The notes beneath the pieces are model-generated. The model searched no databases, was not told where the DNA came from, and saw nothing but the letters and a program-made list of their open reading frames with translations. Positions 1 through 8,729 of a stretch of DNA of 45,629 nucleotides are shown piece after piece. The translations under genes were made by a program, and so were the position numbers. The DNA is from CAZJNX01 sp964547415 (lineage in GTDB: Bacteria; Pseudomonadota; Alphaproteobacteria; Rhizobiales; Amorphaceae): the NCBI GenBank assembly GCA_964547415.1, contig CAZJNX010000007.1:1-45629 (forward strand), in the 5' to 3' direction. How positions within the stretch are numbered: position 1 is the stretch's first letter; every line of letters starts with the position of its first letter.

Positions 1-1
1 C

Positions 2-136
2 CACGCGAGCTTCACCGCCTTCGACGAGGCGCTCCTCAACATGCTCTACCACCCGTCGATCCGCCCGGGCATGACGGGCTCGCAGGTGCAGCGGATGCTG
101 CCACGGGTGCTCGCCGACCTCGGCCTCCACCGGTAG
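2..136 (+). CDS. DUF2927-type protein, C-terminal part only
   Basis: The window opens inside a gene. The frame from base 2 reads 44 residues ending in a GMTGSQVQRMLPRVLADLG-like tail before TAG. The pattern of a short LYHPSIRPGM stretch followed by a helix with V..MLP.VL resembles the end of DUF2927 proteins, which are usually exported or lipoprotein-type proteins of unknown function in alphaproteobacteria. The family call rests on this tail only and the N-terminus lies outside the window. Bases 137-347, downstream, contain no gene I can support. Confidence 0.55.
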   Translation, partial: HASFTAFDEALLNMLYHPSIRPGMTGSQVQRMLPRVLADLGLHR

Positions 137-347
137 CGGGCGCCTCGATCGGCGACGGCGTCCCTGCGCGGGCGGCCCGGAACGGCGCCTCGGCCGGAGG
201 CGCGGCGTCGTCCCGTGGCGGGCGATCCGGCGCCACCTGGCGGAAGCGGCCGGGTCGATCCCGTCCTCGCCGTCCGACACGCGCCCCTCCCCTCGTGCCG
301 CGGGCCCCTGGCCGGCAAGGCCGGCCGGGCAGGCGACGGCGGGCCGG

Positions 348-1115
348 TCAGCCCTCGCCGGCCGCCGGGCGGAAGCGCACGCCGCCGATCACCTGGTGGG
401 TCGGCATGATCTCGAGGACCGTCACATCCACGTGCGGCGGCGCGGACAGGACGAAGCCGATTGCGGCCGCGACATCCTGCGGCGTGAGGCACGCGTAGCC
501 CTCGTAGAAGGTGGCGGCGGCCTTTTCCTCGTCGCCCTCGAACATCTCCCGGTGCATGCCGGTGGCGACGCGGCCGGGCCGGATCTCCGAGACGCGCAGC
601 GAGGTGCCGTAAAGCTCCATCCGGAGGTTCGTCGCCATGGCGTGGACCGCCGCCTTGGAGGCGGCGTAGACGGGCTGGGCCGTCGCCGGGTACGGCCCCG
701 CGATGGAGCTGATCGCGACCACGTGGCCCCGGTCGCGGGCGATCATGCCCGGCACCACCGCCTGCAGACAGTTCTGGAGGCCGTGGACGTTGACGTCGAC
801 CACGTGGCGGGCGCCCTCGGCCGGGACGTCGTAGAGGGTGCCGGTGACGCCCAGCGAACCGGCCGCCACCACCATCGCGTCGATCTCGCGCCCCGACAGG
901 GCGGCCATGACCGCCTCCCGGTCCGTCACGTCGAGGGAGAGCGCCTCCGCCCCCGTCTCGGCGGCGAGCGCCGCGAGCCGGTCCGGCCGGTCGGAGGCGG
1001 CGACGACCCGGGCGCCGCCGGCAGCCAGCAGCCGCACGACGGCCGAGCCGATGCCGCCGCATCCGCCCGTCACGAGGACGGTCCTGCCCGAAAGCGGTGC
1101 CGCGTCGTCCATCAT
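348..1115 (-). CDS. SDR family oxidoreductase
   Basis: 255-residue short-chain dehydrogenase/reductase of classical length. A Rossmann TGxxxGIG motif lies near residues 16-23. The catalytic set is Ser137, Tyr150 and Lys154 (YAASK). The usual NNAG is VAAG here. The start is the first ATG of an ATGATG pair whose TGA forms an ATGA overlap with the upstream FAD oxidase stop, so the two are translationally coupled. As last gene of the catabolic block it probably oxidises or reduces a hydroxy or carbonyl intermediate of the same pathway. The substrate cannot be read from sequence. Confidence 0.9.
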   Translation of the reverse strand: MMDDAAPLSGRTVLVTGGCGGIGSAVVRLLAAGGARVVAASDRPDRLAALAAETGAEALSLDVTDREAVMAALSGREIDAMVVAAGSLGVTGTLYDVPAEGARHVVDVNVHGLQNCLQAVVPGMIARDRGHVVAISSIAGPYPATAQPVYAASKAAVHAMATNLRMELYGTSLRVSEIRPGRVATGMHREMFEGDEEKAAATFYEGYACLTPQDVAAAIGFVLSAPPHVDVTVLEIMPTHQVIGGVRFRPAAGEG

Positions 1116-2464
1116 GTCATCCCCAGCCGGTCCATCGCCTTGTAGAGCGGGTAGATGAGGCGGCCAGCCACCGCCTTCGGGCCGTGCCACGGGATCGTGC
1201 GCGGTCCCTCCGTCACCTCGAGGGGCACGTCGTCGAGCGTCCCCTCCCCCGCGAGGAACGCGCCGAGGCGGCGGCCCGCGTTGCTGGCGAGCGCCACGCC
1301 GCGGGTCGAAAAGCCGAGGAGGGAGTAGACGCCGGGCGCGAGCACCTGGACGCGGGGCAGGAACTCGGGCGTCAGCGCGCACCAGCCCTCCCAGTAGGTC
1401 TCCACCTCCACGTCCGGCAGCGAGGGGAAGATCTGCCGCATCCGCCGCCGGACGTGGGCGAGGCCCGCTCTGCGCCGGTCGCCGAGGGCGAAGACGGCGC
1501 CGCCGGAGATGAGCCGCCCGTCCCGGTCGTAGCGGCCGAAGCCGCCGGACTTGCGGATGTCGGTGAAGCACACCCGGTCCGGCATGATGGCCGCGCGCAC
1601 GTCCTCAGCAAGCGGCTTCGTGACGGTGTGGAAAAGGTGGATCGGGATGACGGACCGGTCCACCTCGCCGACGAGGGCGTCGGTGTAGCCGTTGGTGGCG
1701 ATGGCGACGCTTTTCGCCGTCACCCGGTGGCCGTTCGCCTCCACGACCGGGCGGCCCCCGTCCCGGCCGACGGCGGTGACGGGGCTCTCCTCGAGGACGG
1801 CGGCGCCCTCGTTGGCCGCGGCACGGGCGAAGCCGCGGGCGAGCGCGAGCGGGTTCACCATCATCCCGTTCGCCCGCCGCCAGCCGCCGAGATAGCAGCC
1901 AGCGCCGGTCGCCTGCGTGACGGCCTCCCGGTCGAGCCAGGCGACGTCCGCCCCGAAGGCGCGCCAGCCCTCGTAGACGGCGCGGACCTTCGCGAGCGCC
2001 TTCTCGGAGTGGGCTGGCTGGATCCAGCCGTTCTGCTCCGCGTCGCAGGCGATCTGGTAGCGCTCCACCTCGCCCTTGAGGAGGGTCGGCCCCTCGGTGA
2101 CGAGGGCCGAGAGCGCCTCGCCCTTCTTCCGTCCGAGGCGGGCGGAGACGGCGGCGGGCGTCAGCGCGCCCGGGAAGGTGGGGACGGCGAAGCCCCCGTT
2201 GCGGCCCGAGGCGCCGTTGCCGACCCGCCCCGCCTCGAGGAGGACGACGGAAAGGCCCCGCCGCGCCGCCTCGAGGGCGATGGAAAGGCCCGCGAAACCG
2301 CCGCCCACCACCGCGAGGTCCGCCTCCCGGTCCTCCCCGAGGCGCGGGCGGGGGCGGTGCTCCTCCCGGACGGTCATGGCCCAGACGACGCCCTCCATCG
2401 CCGCGTCCGGGCGGCGGCGGGCGGCGGCGCGCGGCGGGCGGGGCAGGATCGCGCCGTTCGCCAT
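1112..2464 (-). CDS. FAD-dependent oxidoreductase, DadA/gamma-glutamylputrescine oxidase type
   Basis: 450-residue DAO-fold flavoprotein. The dinucleotide-binding GGGFAG motif is at residues 54-59, followed by the conserved ASGRNGGF stretch of glycine/D-amino-acid/gamma-glutamylputrescine oxidases. The C-terminal part has a W.G..ALTPEFLPRV-like region and a GFSTRGVALA nucleotide-binding tail. Family members oxidise C-N bonds to imines. It is preceded directly by the racemase gene and overlaps the SDR start. In context it probably deaminates an amino acid or amine made available by the racemase. The start keeps a 30-residue Arg/Pro-rich extension, so a downstream ATG (residue 23 or 30) is possible. 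Confidence 0.88.
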   Translation of the reverse strand: MANGAILPRPPRAAARRRPDAAMEGVVWAMTVREEHRPRPRLGEDREADLAVVGGGFAGLSIALEAARRGLSVVLLEAGRVGNGASGRNGGFAVPTFPGALTPAAVSARLGRKKGEALSALVTEGPTLLKGEVERYQIACDAEQNGWIQPAHSEKALAKVRAVYEGWRAFGADVAWLDREAVTQATGAGCYLGGWRRANGMMVNPLALARGFARAAANEGAAVLEESPVTAVGRDGGRPVVEANGHRVTAKSVAIATNGYTDALVGEVDRSVIPIHLFHTVTKPLAEDVRAAIMPDRVCFTDIRKSGGFGRYDRDGRLISGGAVFALGDRRRAGLAHVRRRMRQIFPSLPDVEVETYWEGWCALTPEFLPRVQVLAPGVYSLLGFSTRGVALASNAGRRLGAFLAGEGTLDDVPLEVTEGPRTIPWHGPKAVAGRLIYPLYKAMDRLGMT

Positions 2465-3274
2465 CTATTTTGCCGGCGCGGGGGTTCGGGCGACGCCCAC
2501 CGCCTCGCGCACCGTGTCGAGCGCGTCCCGCGGGGGGGCGCGGAAGTAGCAGGCCTCGCTCTTCACGAGGCCGGTGGCGGCGGCAAGATCCGCCATCGCC
2601 TCGGCCTGCTTGAGGGCGACGGCCGAGGCGTCCACCACCGGGACGCCGGTGCCCGGCACGTGGGTGTAGCCCGCAAGGCGCAGCAGCGGCCCGTAGTAGC
2701 CGCAGCCCGTCAGGATCACCTCCGCCCCGTCGGCGACGCACGCCCCCGCCACCGCCTCGAAGCGGGGCAGGAAGTCGGTGCGCGGGTCGTCCACCGCCGA
2801 CAGGATGAGGCCGACGTCGGAGGCCGGCGCGATCGCCCGGACCGGCCGCACGATGGCGCGGGAGGCAAGCCCGTAAGCCCGAAGGTCGCGCTCGATGGAG
2901 GCGGCCACCTTGTCGGCGACGGTCACGACCGCGAAGCGGAAGCCCATGGACAGGGCCGTCAGCATCGACTGCTCGCCGACGCTCGCCACCGGGATCGAGA
3001 CCACCTCCCGCGCCTCCCACAGCGGGTCGTTCCAGCAGCCGAGGACGACGGCATCGCACCCGTCCCGCTCGGCGGCCATGGTCGCCTCCACCATGCCGAC
3101 GGCGTTGAGCTGCTCGGCGTAGAAGGAGCGGCCGAAGTTGGCCGAAAGCTCCGGATAGGCGAATTCGAGGACAGCGTCGGGCCTCAGGATCGCCTTCTGC
3201 GCGCTCTCCATGCGCCGCCAGAGGGGGGCGAGGGCGGCGTCCGGCCGTGTCGGGTGGATCCAGCGGATGCGCAT
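2465..3274 (-). CDS. Asp/Glu/hydantoin racemase family protein
   Basis: 269 residues, normal family length. The two catalytic-cysteine regions are visible: Cys80 in VLGCWNDPLWEARE and Cys191 in ILTGCGYYGPLL, matching the cofactor-independent two-base racemases (hydantoin racemase, aspartate/glutamate racemase, arylmalonate group). The start ATG at 3274 is preceded on the minus strand by a purine-rich AGGAGAGGCCCC. It ends directly against the FAD oxidase gene. A racemase next to a DadA-like oxidase suggests interconversion of enantiomers before stereospecific oxidation. The substrate is not assigned. Confidence 0.85.
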   Translation of the reverse strand: MRIRWIHPTRPDAALAPLWRRMESAQKAILRPDAVLEFAYPELSANFGRSFYAEQLNAVGMVEATMAAERDGCDAVVLGCWNDPLWEAREVVSIPVASVGEQSMLTALSMGFRFAVVTVADKVAASIERDLRAYGLASRAIVRPVRAIAPASDVGLILSAVDDPRTDFLPRFEAVAGACVADGAEVILTGCGYYGPLLRLAGYTHVPGTGVPVVDASAVALKQAEAMADLAAATGLVKSEACYFRAPPRDALDTVREAVGVARTPAPAK

Positions 3275-3297
3275 GGGGCCTCTCCTGAAGGGCGCGT

Positions 3298-3693
3298 TCA
3301 GCCGCCCGCGCCGACGACGGCGGTCGCCGCGATCTCCACCTTCACGTCCGGCACCGGGAAGGCGACGACGATGGCGGCGCTGGTGGGGCGGATGTCGCCG
3401 AAGATGCGGCCGAGCTCCGGGCCGATCGCCTCGAACACCTCCGGCGCCGTGACGTACACCGTGATCTGGCACACGTCCTTCAGGGTACAGCCGGCCCTGG
3501 TGAGGGCGGGCTCGATGTTGCGGATGATCTGGTGGAGCTGCTCCACCGGGTCCGCGGAGATGCTGCCCGTGTCGTAGGCGATGCCGACGGTGCCGGAGAC
3601 GAACACGAGGTCGCCCACCTTCACCGCGCGGGAGTAGCCGAACCTCTCCTCGAAGCTGGAGCCGCTGGAGATGTTTTCGCGCTTGGCGGCCAT
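3298..3693 (-). CDS. RidA family protein without the canonical Arg
   Basis: 131 residues, the usual size of one YjgF/YER057c/UK114 chorismate-mutase-like domain. The family core is clear: VGDLVFVSGTVG, then the region ending PDVKVEIAATAVV. RidA hydrolyses reactive enamines/imines from amino-acid metabolism using an Arg (Arg105 of the Salmonella enterica enzyme). My hand alignment puts Ser105 at that position in the RPTSAAIVV stretch, so this is probably a Rid paralogue outside the archetypal deaminase group. Position between a racemase/oxidase pair and an SDR fits handling of an imine product, but activity is uncertain. Confidence 0.85.
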   Translation of the reverse strand: MAAKRENISSGSSFEERFGYSRAVKVGDLVFVSGTVGIAYDTGSISADPVEQLHQIIRNIEPALTRAGCTLKDVCQITVYVTAPEVFEAIGPELGRIFGDIRPTSAAIVVAFPVPDVKVEIAATAVVGAGG

Positions 3694-3708
3694 CGTGGTC
3701 TTCCTCCG

Positions 3709-4593
3709 TCAGGACGGGCGGGCGGCGAGCGCCGCGCGCAGGGTCTCGTTGCAGTCGTGGAACGGGATGTGGAGGTCGAGCCAGGCCGCGATCCGCCCGG
3801 CGTAGAGGACGAGCTCCTCCAGGATGTCGGGGAGCGGGTCGGCGCTTTCCTCGATGCAGGCGATCCCCTCGGCAAGGACCGCGGAGGCGCCGGTGAGGTG
3901 GCACAGGCCGCCGACGCGGGTGATCCCCGCCTCCAGCACGAAGCGGGCGATCGCCGCCGTCTCGCTCGCCGGGCGCGTGTCCGCCGCCGTCCACAGGCGC
4001 CACAGGAGCTCGTGGAGCTTGCGCATCTCCCCCTCGGCCATGTGAAGGGGGCCGAACGGGATCATCTTGCCGCGCCGCCCGAGGAGGCCGGCGATCTCGG
4101 CGGGCTCGGCCTCCCAGGCGGCGAGGCGCGCCGCGCGGATCGCGGCGAGGCGCGGGCTCGCGGGCGGCGGCGCGGGCGGGGCGGCGGGCGCGCTGTCCCC
4201 GCCGAGGAGCTCGGCGGTGAAGACCGCGCGCCCCTGGCCGCGGCGCTGCCGGTCCGCGTAGTCGGCGAGCCAGGACACGTCCCCTTCGAGCTTGCCGAGG
4301 TAGCTGACGGCCGCGCTCTCGGCCTGCAGCTCCGCATAGGTGATTTCCAGGTACTGCCGCTCCGGCCAGAAGAAGAAGGCGCCCGGCGGCATCGACAGCA
4401 CATCCTTCGCCCCCTCCGTCCGCTGCACGAACGGGACGGGCCACATGATGTGGCTGCCCGCGATCTTCGCGCAGTGGACGTCCACTTTCTGCGGAAGGAT
4501 GGCGCGGACCTTCGCGAGCGTTTCGGGCGCGTGCTCGCCCGTCACCTCGATCGGGTGGTCGCGGCCCTCGCAGCGGAAGATCAGGCGGTCCAT
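3709..4593 (-). CDS. DUF3830 (cyclophilin-like) protein with extra C-terminal helical domain
   Basis: 294 residues. The first about 130 residues match the DUF3830 cyclophilin-like pattern (GSHIMWPVPF near 47-56, FFWPERQYLEITY near 74-86). An Ala/Pro-rich linker spans about 133-147. The last about 145 residues are mainly helical and include GPLHMAEGEMRKLHELLWRLW and IPFHDCNETLRAALAA. I do not recognise this second half. Stand-alone DUF3830 proteins are about half this length. Function is unknown; the fold often sits in amino-acid or aromatic catabolic clusters. Conserved-looking His, Glu and Cys residues in the extension leave a metal site or ligand site possible. Confidence 0.7.
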   Translation of the reverse strand: MDRLIFRCEGRDHPIEVTGEHAPETLAKVRAILPQKVDVHCAKIAGSHIMWPVPFVQRTEGAKDVLSMPPGAFFFWPERQYLEITYAELQAESAAVSYLGKLEGDVSWLADYADRQRRGQGRAVFTAELLGGDSAPAAPPAPPPASPRLAAIRAARLAAWEAEPAEIAGLLGRRGKMIPFGPLHMAEGEMRKLHELLWRLWTAADTRPASETAAIARFVLEAGITRVGGLCHLTGASAVLAEGIACIEESADPLPDILEELVLYAGRIAAWLDLHIPFHDCNETLRAALAARPS

Positions 4594-4603
4594 GGCGCGG
4601 CCT

Positions 4604-5377
4604 TCAGGACGTGGTCGTGTAGCCGTTGGCGAGCCAGCCGCCGTCGACGGGAAGGACGTGGCCGGTGATCATGGAGGCCTCGCCGCTCGCCAGGAACGCG
4701 CAGGCCGCCGCGATCTCCTCCGCCTCGGCGAGGCGGCCGAGGGGGGTGCGAGCGACGACCCCCTTCATGTTGTAGATGCCGCGGTCGATGAGGTCCTGCA
4801 CCATCGGGGTGCGCACGCCCGTGGGCGCGACGGCGTTGACGCGGATCGCGAGCGGTCCCCACTCGACGGCGAGGCTCTGGACGAGGTTGTGGATGCCGCC
4901 CTTGGAGGTGCAGTAGGCGGTGCGGTTCGGCGCCCCGCTCGCCCCGTAGACGGAGCCGAGGAACACGATGGTCCCGCCGCCGTGCTCGGCCATGTGGCGG
5001 GCGGCGGCCTGGGCCGGCAGCCAGCTGCCCATGACGTTGATCTCGAGGTGCTCGCGGAAGGTCTCGGGCGTCACCTCGAGGGCGGGCTCGGCGCGGACGA
5101 TCCCGGCGGAGGTGACCACGCAGTCGATCCCGCCGAAGGCCTCGATCGTCTCCGCGACCGCCTCCTTCACGAACGCGGCGTCGGTCACGTCGCCCGCGAG
5201 GGGCAGGGTCTTCGCCCCGTCCGCCTTCAGGGCTCCGTGGGCGGCCATCAGGCCCTCGCCGTCGCGATCGACGAGGGAGACGTTCGCCCCCTCCGATGCG
5301 AAGCGGCGGGCGGTGGCGAGGCCGATGCCGCTCGCGGCGCCCGTGACGAGAACCACCCTGTCCGCGTGCCGTGCCAT
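4604..5377 (-). CDS. SDR family NAD(P)-dependent oxidoreductase
   Basis: 257 residues. The N-terminal TGAASGIG motif is at 12-19. The active site is Ser142, Tyr155 and Lys159 (YCTSK). The C-terminal PVDGGWLANG tail is typical of 3-oxoacyl reductase-like classical SDRs. An ATG at 5377 is preceded by GGGAGGAGGCG, a strong ribosome-binding site, which decides this start over one 17 codons upstream. It lies 47 bases downstream of the E2 gene and probably acts in the same catabolic route, for example on a hydroxyacid or acetoin-like compound. Substrate unknown. Confidence 0.9.
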   Translation of the reverse strand: MARHADRVVLVTGAASGIGLATARRFASEGANVSLVDRDGEGLMAAHGALKADGAKTLPLAGDVTDAAFVKEAVAETIEAFGGIDCVVTSAGIVRAEPALEVTPETFREHLEINVMGSWLPAQAAARHMAEHGGGTIVFLGSVYGASGAPNRTAYCTSKGGIHNLVQSLAVEWGPLAIRVNAVAPTGVRTPMVQDLIDRGIYNMKGVVARTPLGRLAEAEEIAAACAFLASGEASMITGHVLPVDGGWLANGYTTTS

Positions 5378-5424
5378 CGCCTCCTCCCGGTTCCTCGCGG
5401 CCCTCGCCCGTCCGGGGGCGGCCG

Positions 5425-6744
5425 TCATCGTGCGCTTCTCGCGGTCTCCGACACAAGCCTCGCGACGGTGGCCGCCGCCTCCACGTGGGGCATGTGGCCG
5501 ACGCCGGGGAAGACGTGGAGCGCCGTCGCGGGCGGCAGCCCCTCCCCGCCCGGCGGGATGATCCGGTCCGCCCCGCCGCGGATCACCCGGGCGGGGCCGG
5601 CGAAGGCGGCGAGCGCCGCCCGCCCGTCGAACGCCTGCCGGCCCTCGGGGAAGAGGGTGCGGGCGAGGGCGGCCTGCCCGGCACGCAGCCGCGGGTCCGA
5701 CCGGCGGCGGTGGACGGCGCGGGCGAAGCCGGCGGGGAGCGGTGTTTCGTCCGCGAAGAGGGGCGCCATGGCGGCGGCGAGGGCGTCGACGTCCTCCGCC
5801 GCGGTGAAGGCGTCGAGGAAGGCGGCGTCGATGGTCGGGTCGAGGCCCGCCGGGGCGATCAGAACGAGGGAGCGGGCGGCGACCGACCCGGCGCCGACGA
5901 GCGCGAGGGCGACGGCCGCGCCGAGGGAGTGGGCGACGAGGTGGCAGTCGGCGTGGCCGGCCGCGTCGAGGGCGCGGCCGACGGCCTCCGCGAGGTCCTC
6001 CACCGTGTCGCCGCGGGCCGGTGCCGAGCGGCCGTGGCCGGGCAGGTCCACCATGACCGCGTCGAGCCCGGCGTCGAGGGCGGGCAGGACAGCGCGCCAC
6101 ACGAGGGTGTCGGCGCCAAAGCCGTGGAGGAAGACGACGGGGGCCGGGTTGGTGGCCTCGGCGGCGGGGGCGCGCTCCACGTGGAGGCCGGCCGCCGTCA
6201 CCGTGCCCGCGGGCCGCGCCGCGCGGGCGGGCGCCGGCGCCGGGGCGGTCTCGGCCGCCGCCTCCACGTCGCGCCGCTTGATGCGCCCGCCCGGGCCCGT
6301 GCCGGTGACGGCGGAAAGGTCCACCCCGCGGCGGGCGGCCACCTTCCGGGCGAGGGGGCTCGCGACCACCTTGCCCGGGCGCGCCGCGCGCGGGCGAACC
6401 GGCGGGCCCGCCGCCTCGACGCGCCGTTCCTCCGCCGCGTCCTCCGCGTCGGCCGGCGGGGGCGGGGCGCTCCCGGCGGTCTCGGGCGGGCCGTTCGCGG
6501 GCGTGCCGTCGCCGATGCGGCCGAGGACGGCGCCGACCGGGGCCTCGGCGCCCGCGGGGATCAGGATCTCCTGGAGGATGCCGTCGGCGGGCGCCTCGAT
6601 GTCGGTGGCGGCCTTGGCCGTCTCCACGACGGCGACGGTCTCGCCGGCGCGGACGGTGTCGCCGGGCGCGGCGCGCCACTCGACCACCGTCACGTCCTCC
6701 ATGTACTCGCCGCCCGCCCCCGTGATGCGGATGTCGACGGGCAT
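5425..6744 (-). CDS. acoC: 2-oxoacid/acetoin dehydrogenase E2 with alpha/beta-hydrolase domain
   Basis: 439 residues. A lipoyl domain at about 1-80 carries lipoyl-Lys44 in ETAKAATDIEAP. An Ala/Pro-rich linker follows, then a peripheral-subunit-binding domain at about 128-162 (SPLARKVAARRGVDLSAVTGTGPGGRI). Instead of the CAT-like acyltransferase core, the C-terminus is an alpha/beta hydrolase: FLHGFG, nucleophile Ser273 in AHSLGA, and a His in GVGHMPHVE. This architecture is that of acetoin-dehydrogenase E2 (AcoC). It follows E1-beta after a 17-base gap. The complex would transfer an acyl group to CoA. The symbol is by architecture; acetoin as substrate is inferred. Confidence 0.85.
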   Translation of the reverse strand: MPVDIRITGAGGEYMEDVTVVEWRAAPGDTVRAGETVAVVETAKAATDIEAPADGILQEILIPAGAEAPVGAVLGRIGDGTPANGPPETAGSAPPPPADAEDAAEERRVEAAGPPVRPRAARPGKVVASPLARKVAARRGVDLSAVTGTGPGGRIKRRDVEAAAETAPAPAPARAARPAGTVTAAGLHVERAPAAEATNPAPVVFLHGFGADTLVWRAVLPALDAGLDAVMVDLPGHGRSAPARGDTVEDLAEAVGRALDAAGHADCHLVAHSLGAAVALALVGAGSVAARSLVLIAPAGLDPTIDAAFLDAFTAAEDVDALAAAMAPLFADETPLPAGFARAVHRRRSDPRLRAGQAALARTLFPEGRQAFDGRAALAAFAGPARVIRGGADRIIPPGGEGLPPATALHVFPGVGHMPHVEAAATVARLVSETARSAR

Positions 6745-6761
6745 GGCGCCCTCCCCCGCCG

Positions 6762-7736
6762 TCAGGCGACGGCCCTGCGGCAGGCGTCGGCGATGGCCGC
6801 GGCGCCCGGCAGGACCGCCGTCTCGAGCGGTTCGGCGTAGGGGATCGGCATGTCCGCGCCCGCGACCCGCTCCACCGGCGCGTCGAGGGCGTCGAAGGCG
6901 TTCTCCATGATGACGGCGGACAGTTCCGCCGCGAAGCCGCAGAAGCGCCAGCCCTCGTTGACGACGACGGCGTGGCCCGTCTTCTCGACCGAGGCCACGA
7001 TCGCCGGCACGTCGAGGGGCCGGAGCGAGCGCAGGTCGACCACCTCCACCGACACGCCCTCGCTCTCGAGGGCGTCGGCCGCCTTCAGCGCCTCGTGGAC
7101 CATGCGGGAGGTGGCGAAGACCGACACGTCCCACCCCTCCCGCGCGGTGCGGGCGCGGCCGAACTCCACGAGATGGTCGCCGTCCGGCACCTCGCCGCGG
7201 GTGTTGTAGAGGAGCTTGTGTTCCAGCACGATCACCGGCCCGTCGTCCCGGATCGCGGCCTTCAGGAGGCCCTTGGCGTCGGCGGGCGTGGCGGGGGCGA
7301 CCACCTTGAGGCCCGGGATGTGGGCCACGAAGGCGTCGAGGCTCTTGGAGTGCTGGGCCCCCGCGCCGGCCCCGCCGCCGCCCTGGGTCCTCAGCACGAA
7401 CGGCATCGTCACCTGCCCGTTCCAGATGTACTCGTAGATGGACGCCTGGTTGACGAGGGCGTCCACCGTGAGCGGCAGGAAGTCGGCGTACATGATCTCG
7501 AGGACCGGGCGGGTGCCGGTCATCGCCGCCGTGACGGCCATGGCGGCGAGCGTCTGCTCGGAGATCGGGGTGTCGCGCACCCGCTCCTCGCCGAAGCGGG
7601 CGAGGAGGTCCTTCGTCACCTTGAAGACGCCGCCGTAGGTGGCGATGTCCTCGCCGAACACCCACACGAGCGGGTCCCGCTCCATCTCCTCCGCGAGGGC
7701 GGCGTTGAGCGCCTCGGCGTAGCGCTGGCTCGCCAT
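6762..7736 (-). CDS. acoB: 2-oxoacid/acetoin dehydrogenase E1 beta subunit
   Basis: 324 residues, standard for a thiamine-diphosphate-dependent E1-beta subunit. Landmarks are FGEDIATYGGVFKVT, DTPISEQTLAAMAV, the glycine-rich GGGGAGAGAQHS loop, and the C-terminal transketolase domain with VEVVDLRSLRPLD. It would pair with E1-alpha to decarboxylate a 2-oxo substrate and reductively acylate the lipoyl group of E2. The start ATG shares bases with the E1-alpha stop (TGATG), showing coupled translation. Similarity to pyruvate and branched-chain E1-beta proteins leaves the substrate open; the fused E2 downstream favours the acetoin-type system. Confidence 0.9.
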   Translation of the reverse strand: MASQRYAEALNAALAEEMERDPLVWVFGEDIATYGGVFKVTKDLLARFGEERVRDTPISEQTLAAMAVTAAMTGTRPVLEIMYADFLPLTVDALVNQASIYEYIWNGQVTMPFVLRTQGGGGAGAGAQHSKSLDAFVAHIPGLKVVAPATPADAKGLLKAAIRDDGPVIVLEHKLLYNTRGEVPDGDHLVEFGRARTAREGWDVSVFATSRMVHEALKAADALESEGVSVEVVDLRSLRPLDVPAIVASVEKTGHAVVVNEGWRFCGFAAELSAVIMENAFDALDAPVERVAGADMPIPYAEPLETAVLPGAAAIADACRRAVA

Positions 7737-8710
7737 CACGCCGCTCCCGCCCGGTAGGGGGCCGAGGGGGCGAACGGCGCGAACGCCGGCGCGGGGTCCG
7801 CGAGCGCCCGCTCGAACGCGGCGTCCACCTCCTGGCGGGCGCGGGCGGCGACGGCGACGACGTGCTCGGCGCCGAAGGCGTCCTCCAGCGCGCGGCCGAG
7901 GCGGACGATCGGGTCCTTCTCGCGCCAGGCGGCGATTTCCTCGTCGGGCTGATAGCCGCCCATGTCGCTGGTGGAAAAGCCCACGAGACGGTAGGTGCGC
8001 GCCTCCACGAGGCTCGGGCCGTCCCCGCGCCGCGCCCGCTCCACCGCGTCGGCGACTGCGCGGTAGACGGCGACGGCGTCGTTCCCGTCCACCTGCTCGC
8101 CGGGGATGCCGTAGCCCTCCGCGCGGACGTAAAGGTCGTCGACCGAGGACTGGCGGCGCGCGTGGACCGTGAGGCCGTAGAGGTTGTGCTCCAGAACGAA
8201 CACGACGGGCAGGCGCCACAGGCTCGCGATGTTCATGGATTCGTGGCAGATGCCGGTCTGGGCCGCGCCGTCGCCGAAGATGCACATGGCGACCTTGCCC
8301 TCGCCCCTGAGGCGGATGGAGGCGGCCATGCCCGTCGCGGCCGGGATCCCCGCGCCGACGATGGCGTTGCCGCCGATCATCCCCCGGGAGGCGTCGGCGA
8401 TCAGCATGTGGCCCGCGCGGCCGCCGCAGCAGCCCGTGGCGCGGCCCATGATCTCGGCGGCGACGGGATAGGGGTCGAGACCCTTGCCGATGTAGTGGGC
8501 GTGGCCGCGGTGGGTGCTCGTCACGTAGTCATCGGCCGAGAGCATCGCCGTCGCGCCGACGCCGACAGCCTCCTGCCCGTCGCAGCGGTGGATCGGGCCG
8601 CGGGTCTTCCCCTCCTTGTGGAGGCGGCCGAGCACCTCCTCCATCTGCCGGACCGCCACCATGCGGCGGTACATCTCCACCTGCTCGTCGAGGGAGGGGC
8701 TGTTCTTCAT
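7736..8710 (-). CDS. acoA: 2-oxoacid/acetoin dehydrogenase E1 alpha subunit
   Basis: 324-residue thiamine-diphosphate E1-alpha subunit. The ThDP-binding GDG at 146-148 leads through about 28 residues to Asn176, and HRGHAHYIGKG is near 67-77. It is the first structural gene of the block, and an AAGGCGG ribosome site precedes ATG 8710. The 75-base gap to the GntR gene holds a perfect dyad probably used by that regulator. No lipoamide dehydrogenase (E3) gene is in the window, so E3 must be shared from elsewhere. Function as an acetoin rather than pyruvate or branched-chain enzyme is inferred from the E2 type. Confidence 0.9.
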   Translation of the reverse strand: MKNSPSLDEQVEMYRRMVAVRQMEEVLGRLHKEGKTRGPIHRCDGQEAVGVGATAMLSADDYVTSTHRGHAHYIGKGLDPYPVAAEIMGRATGCCGGRAGHMLIADASRGMIGGNAIVGAGIPAATGMAASIRLRGEGKVAMCIFGDGAAQTGICHESMNIASLWRLPVVFVLEHNLYGLTVHARRQSSVDDLYVRAEGYGIPGEQVDGNDAVAVYRAVADAVERARRGDGPSLVEARTYRLVGFSTSDMGGYQPDEEIAAWREKDPIVRLGRALEDAFGAEHVVAVAARARQEVDAAFERALADPAPAFAPFAPSAPYRAGAA

Positions 8711-8729
8711 GTCCCGCCTTGTCGCGCCA

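Noticed and set aside
1097..3577. An 826-codon open frame antisense to the FAD oxidase and racemase
   Set aside because: Composition is biased to Arg/Gly/His with no recognisable domain, and the opposite strand encodes well-conserved enzymes.
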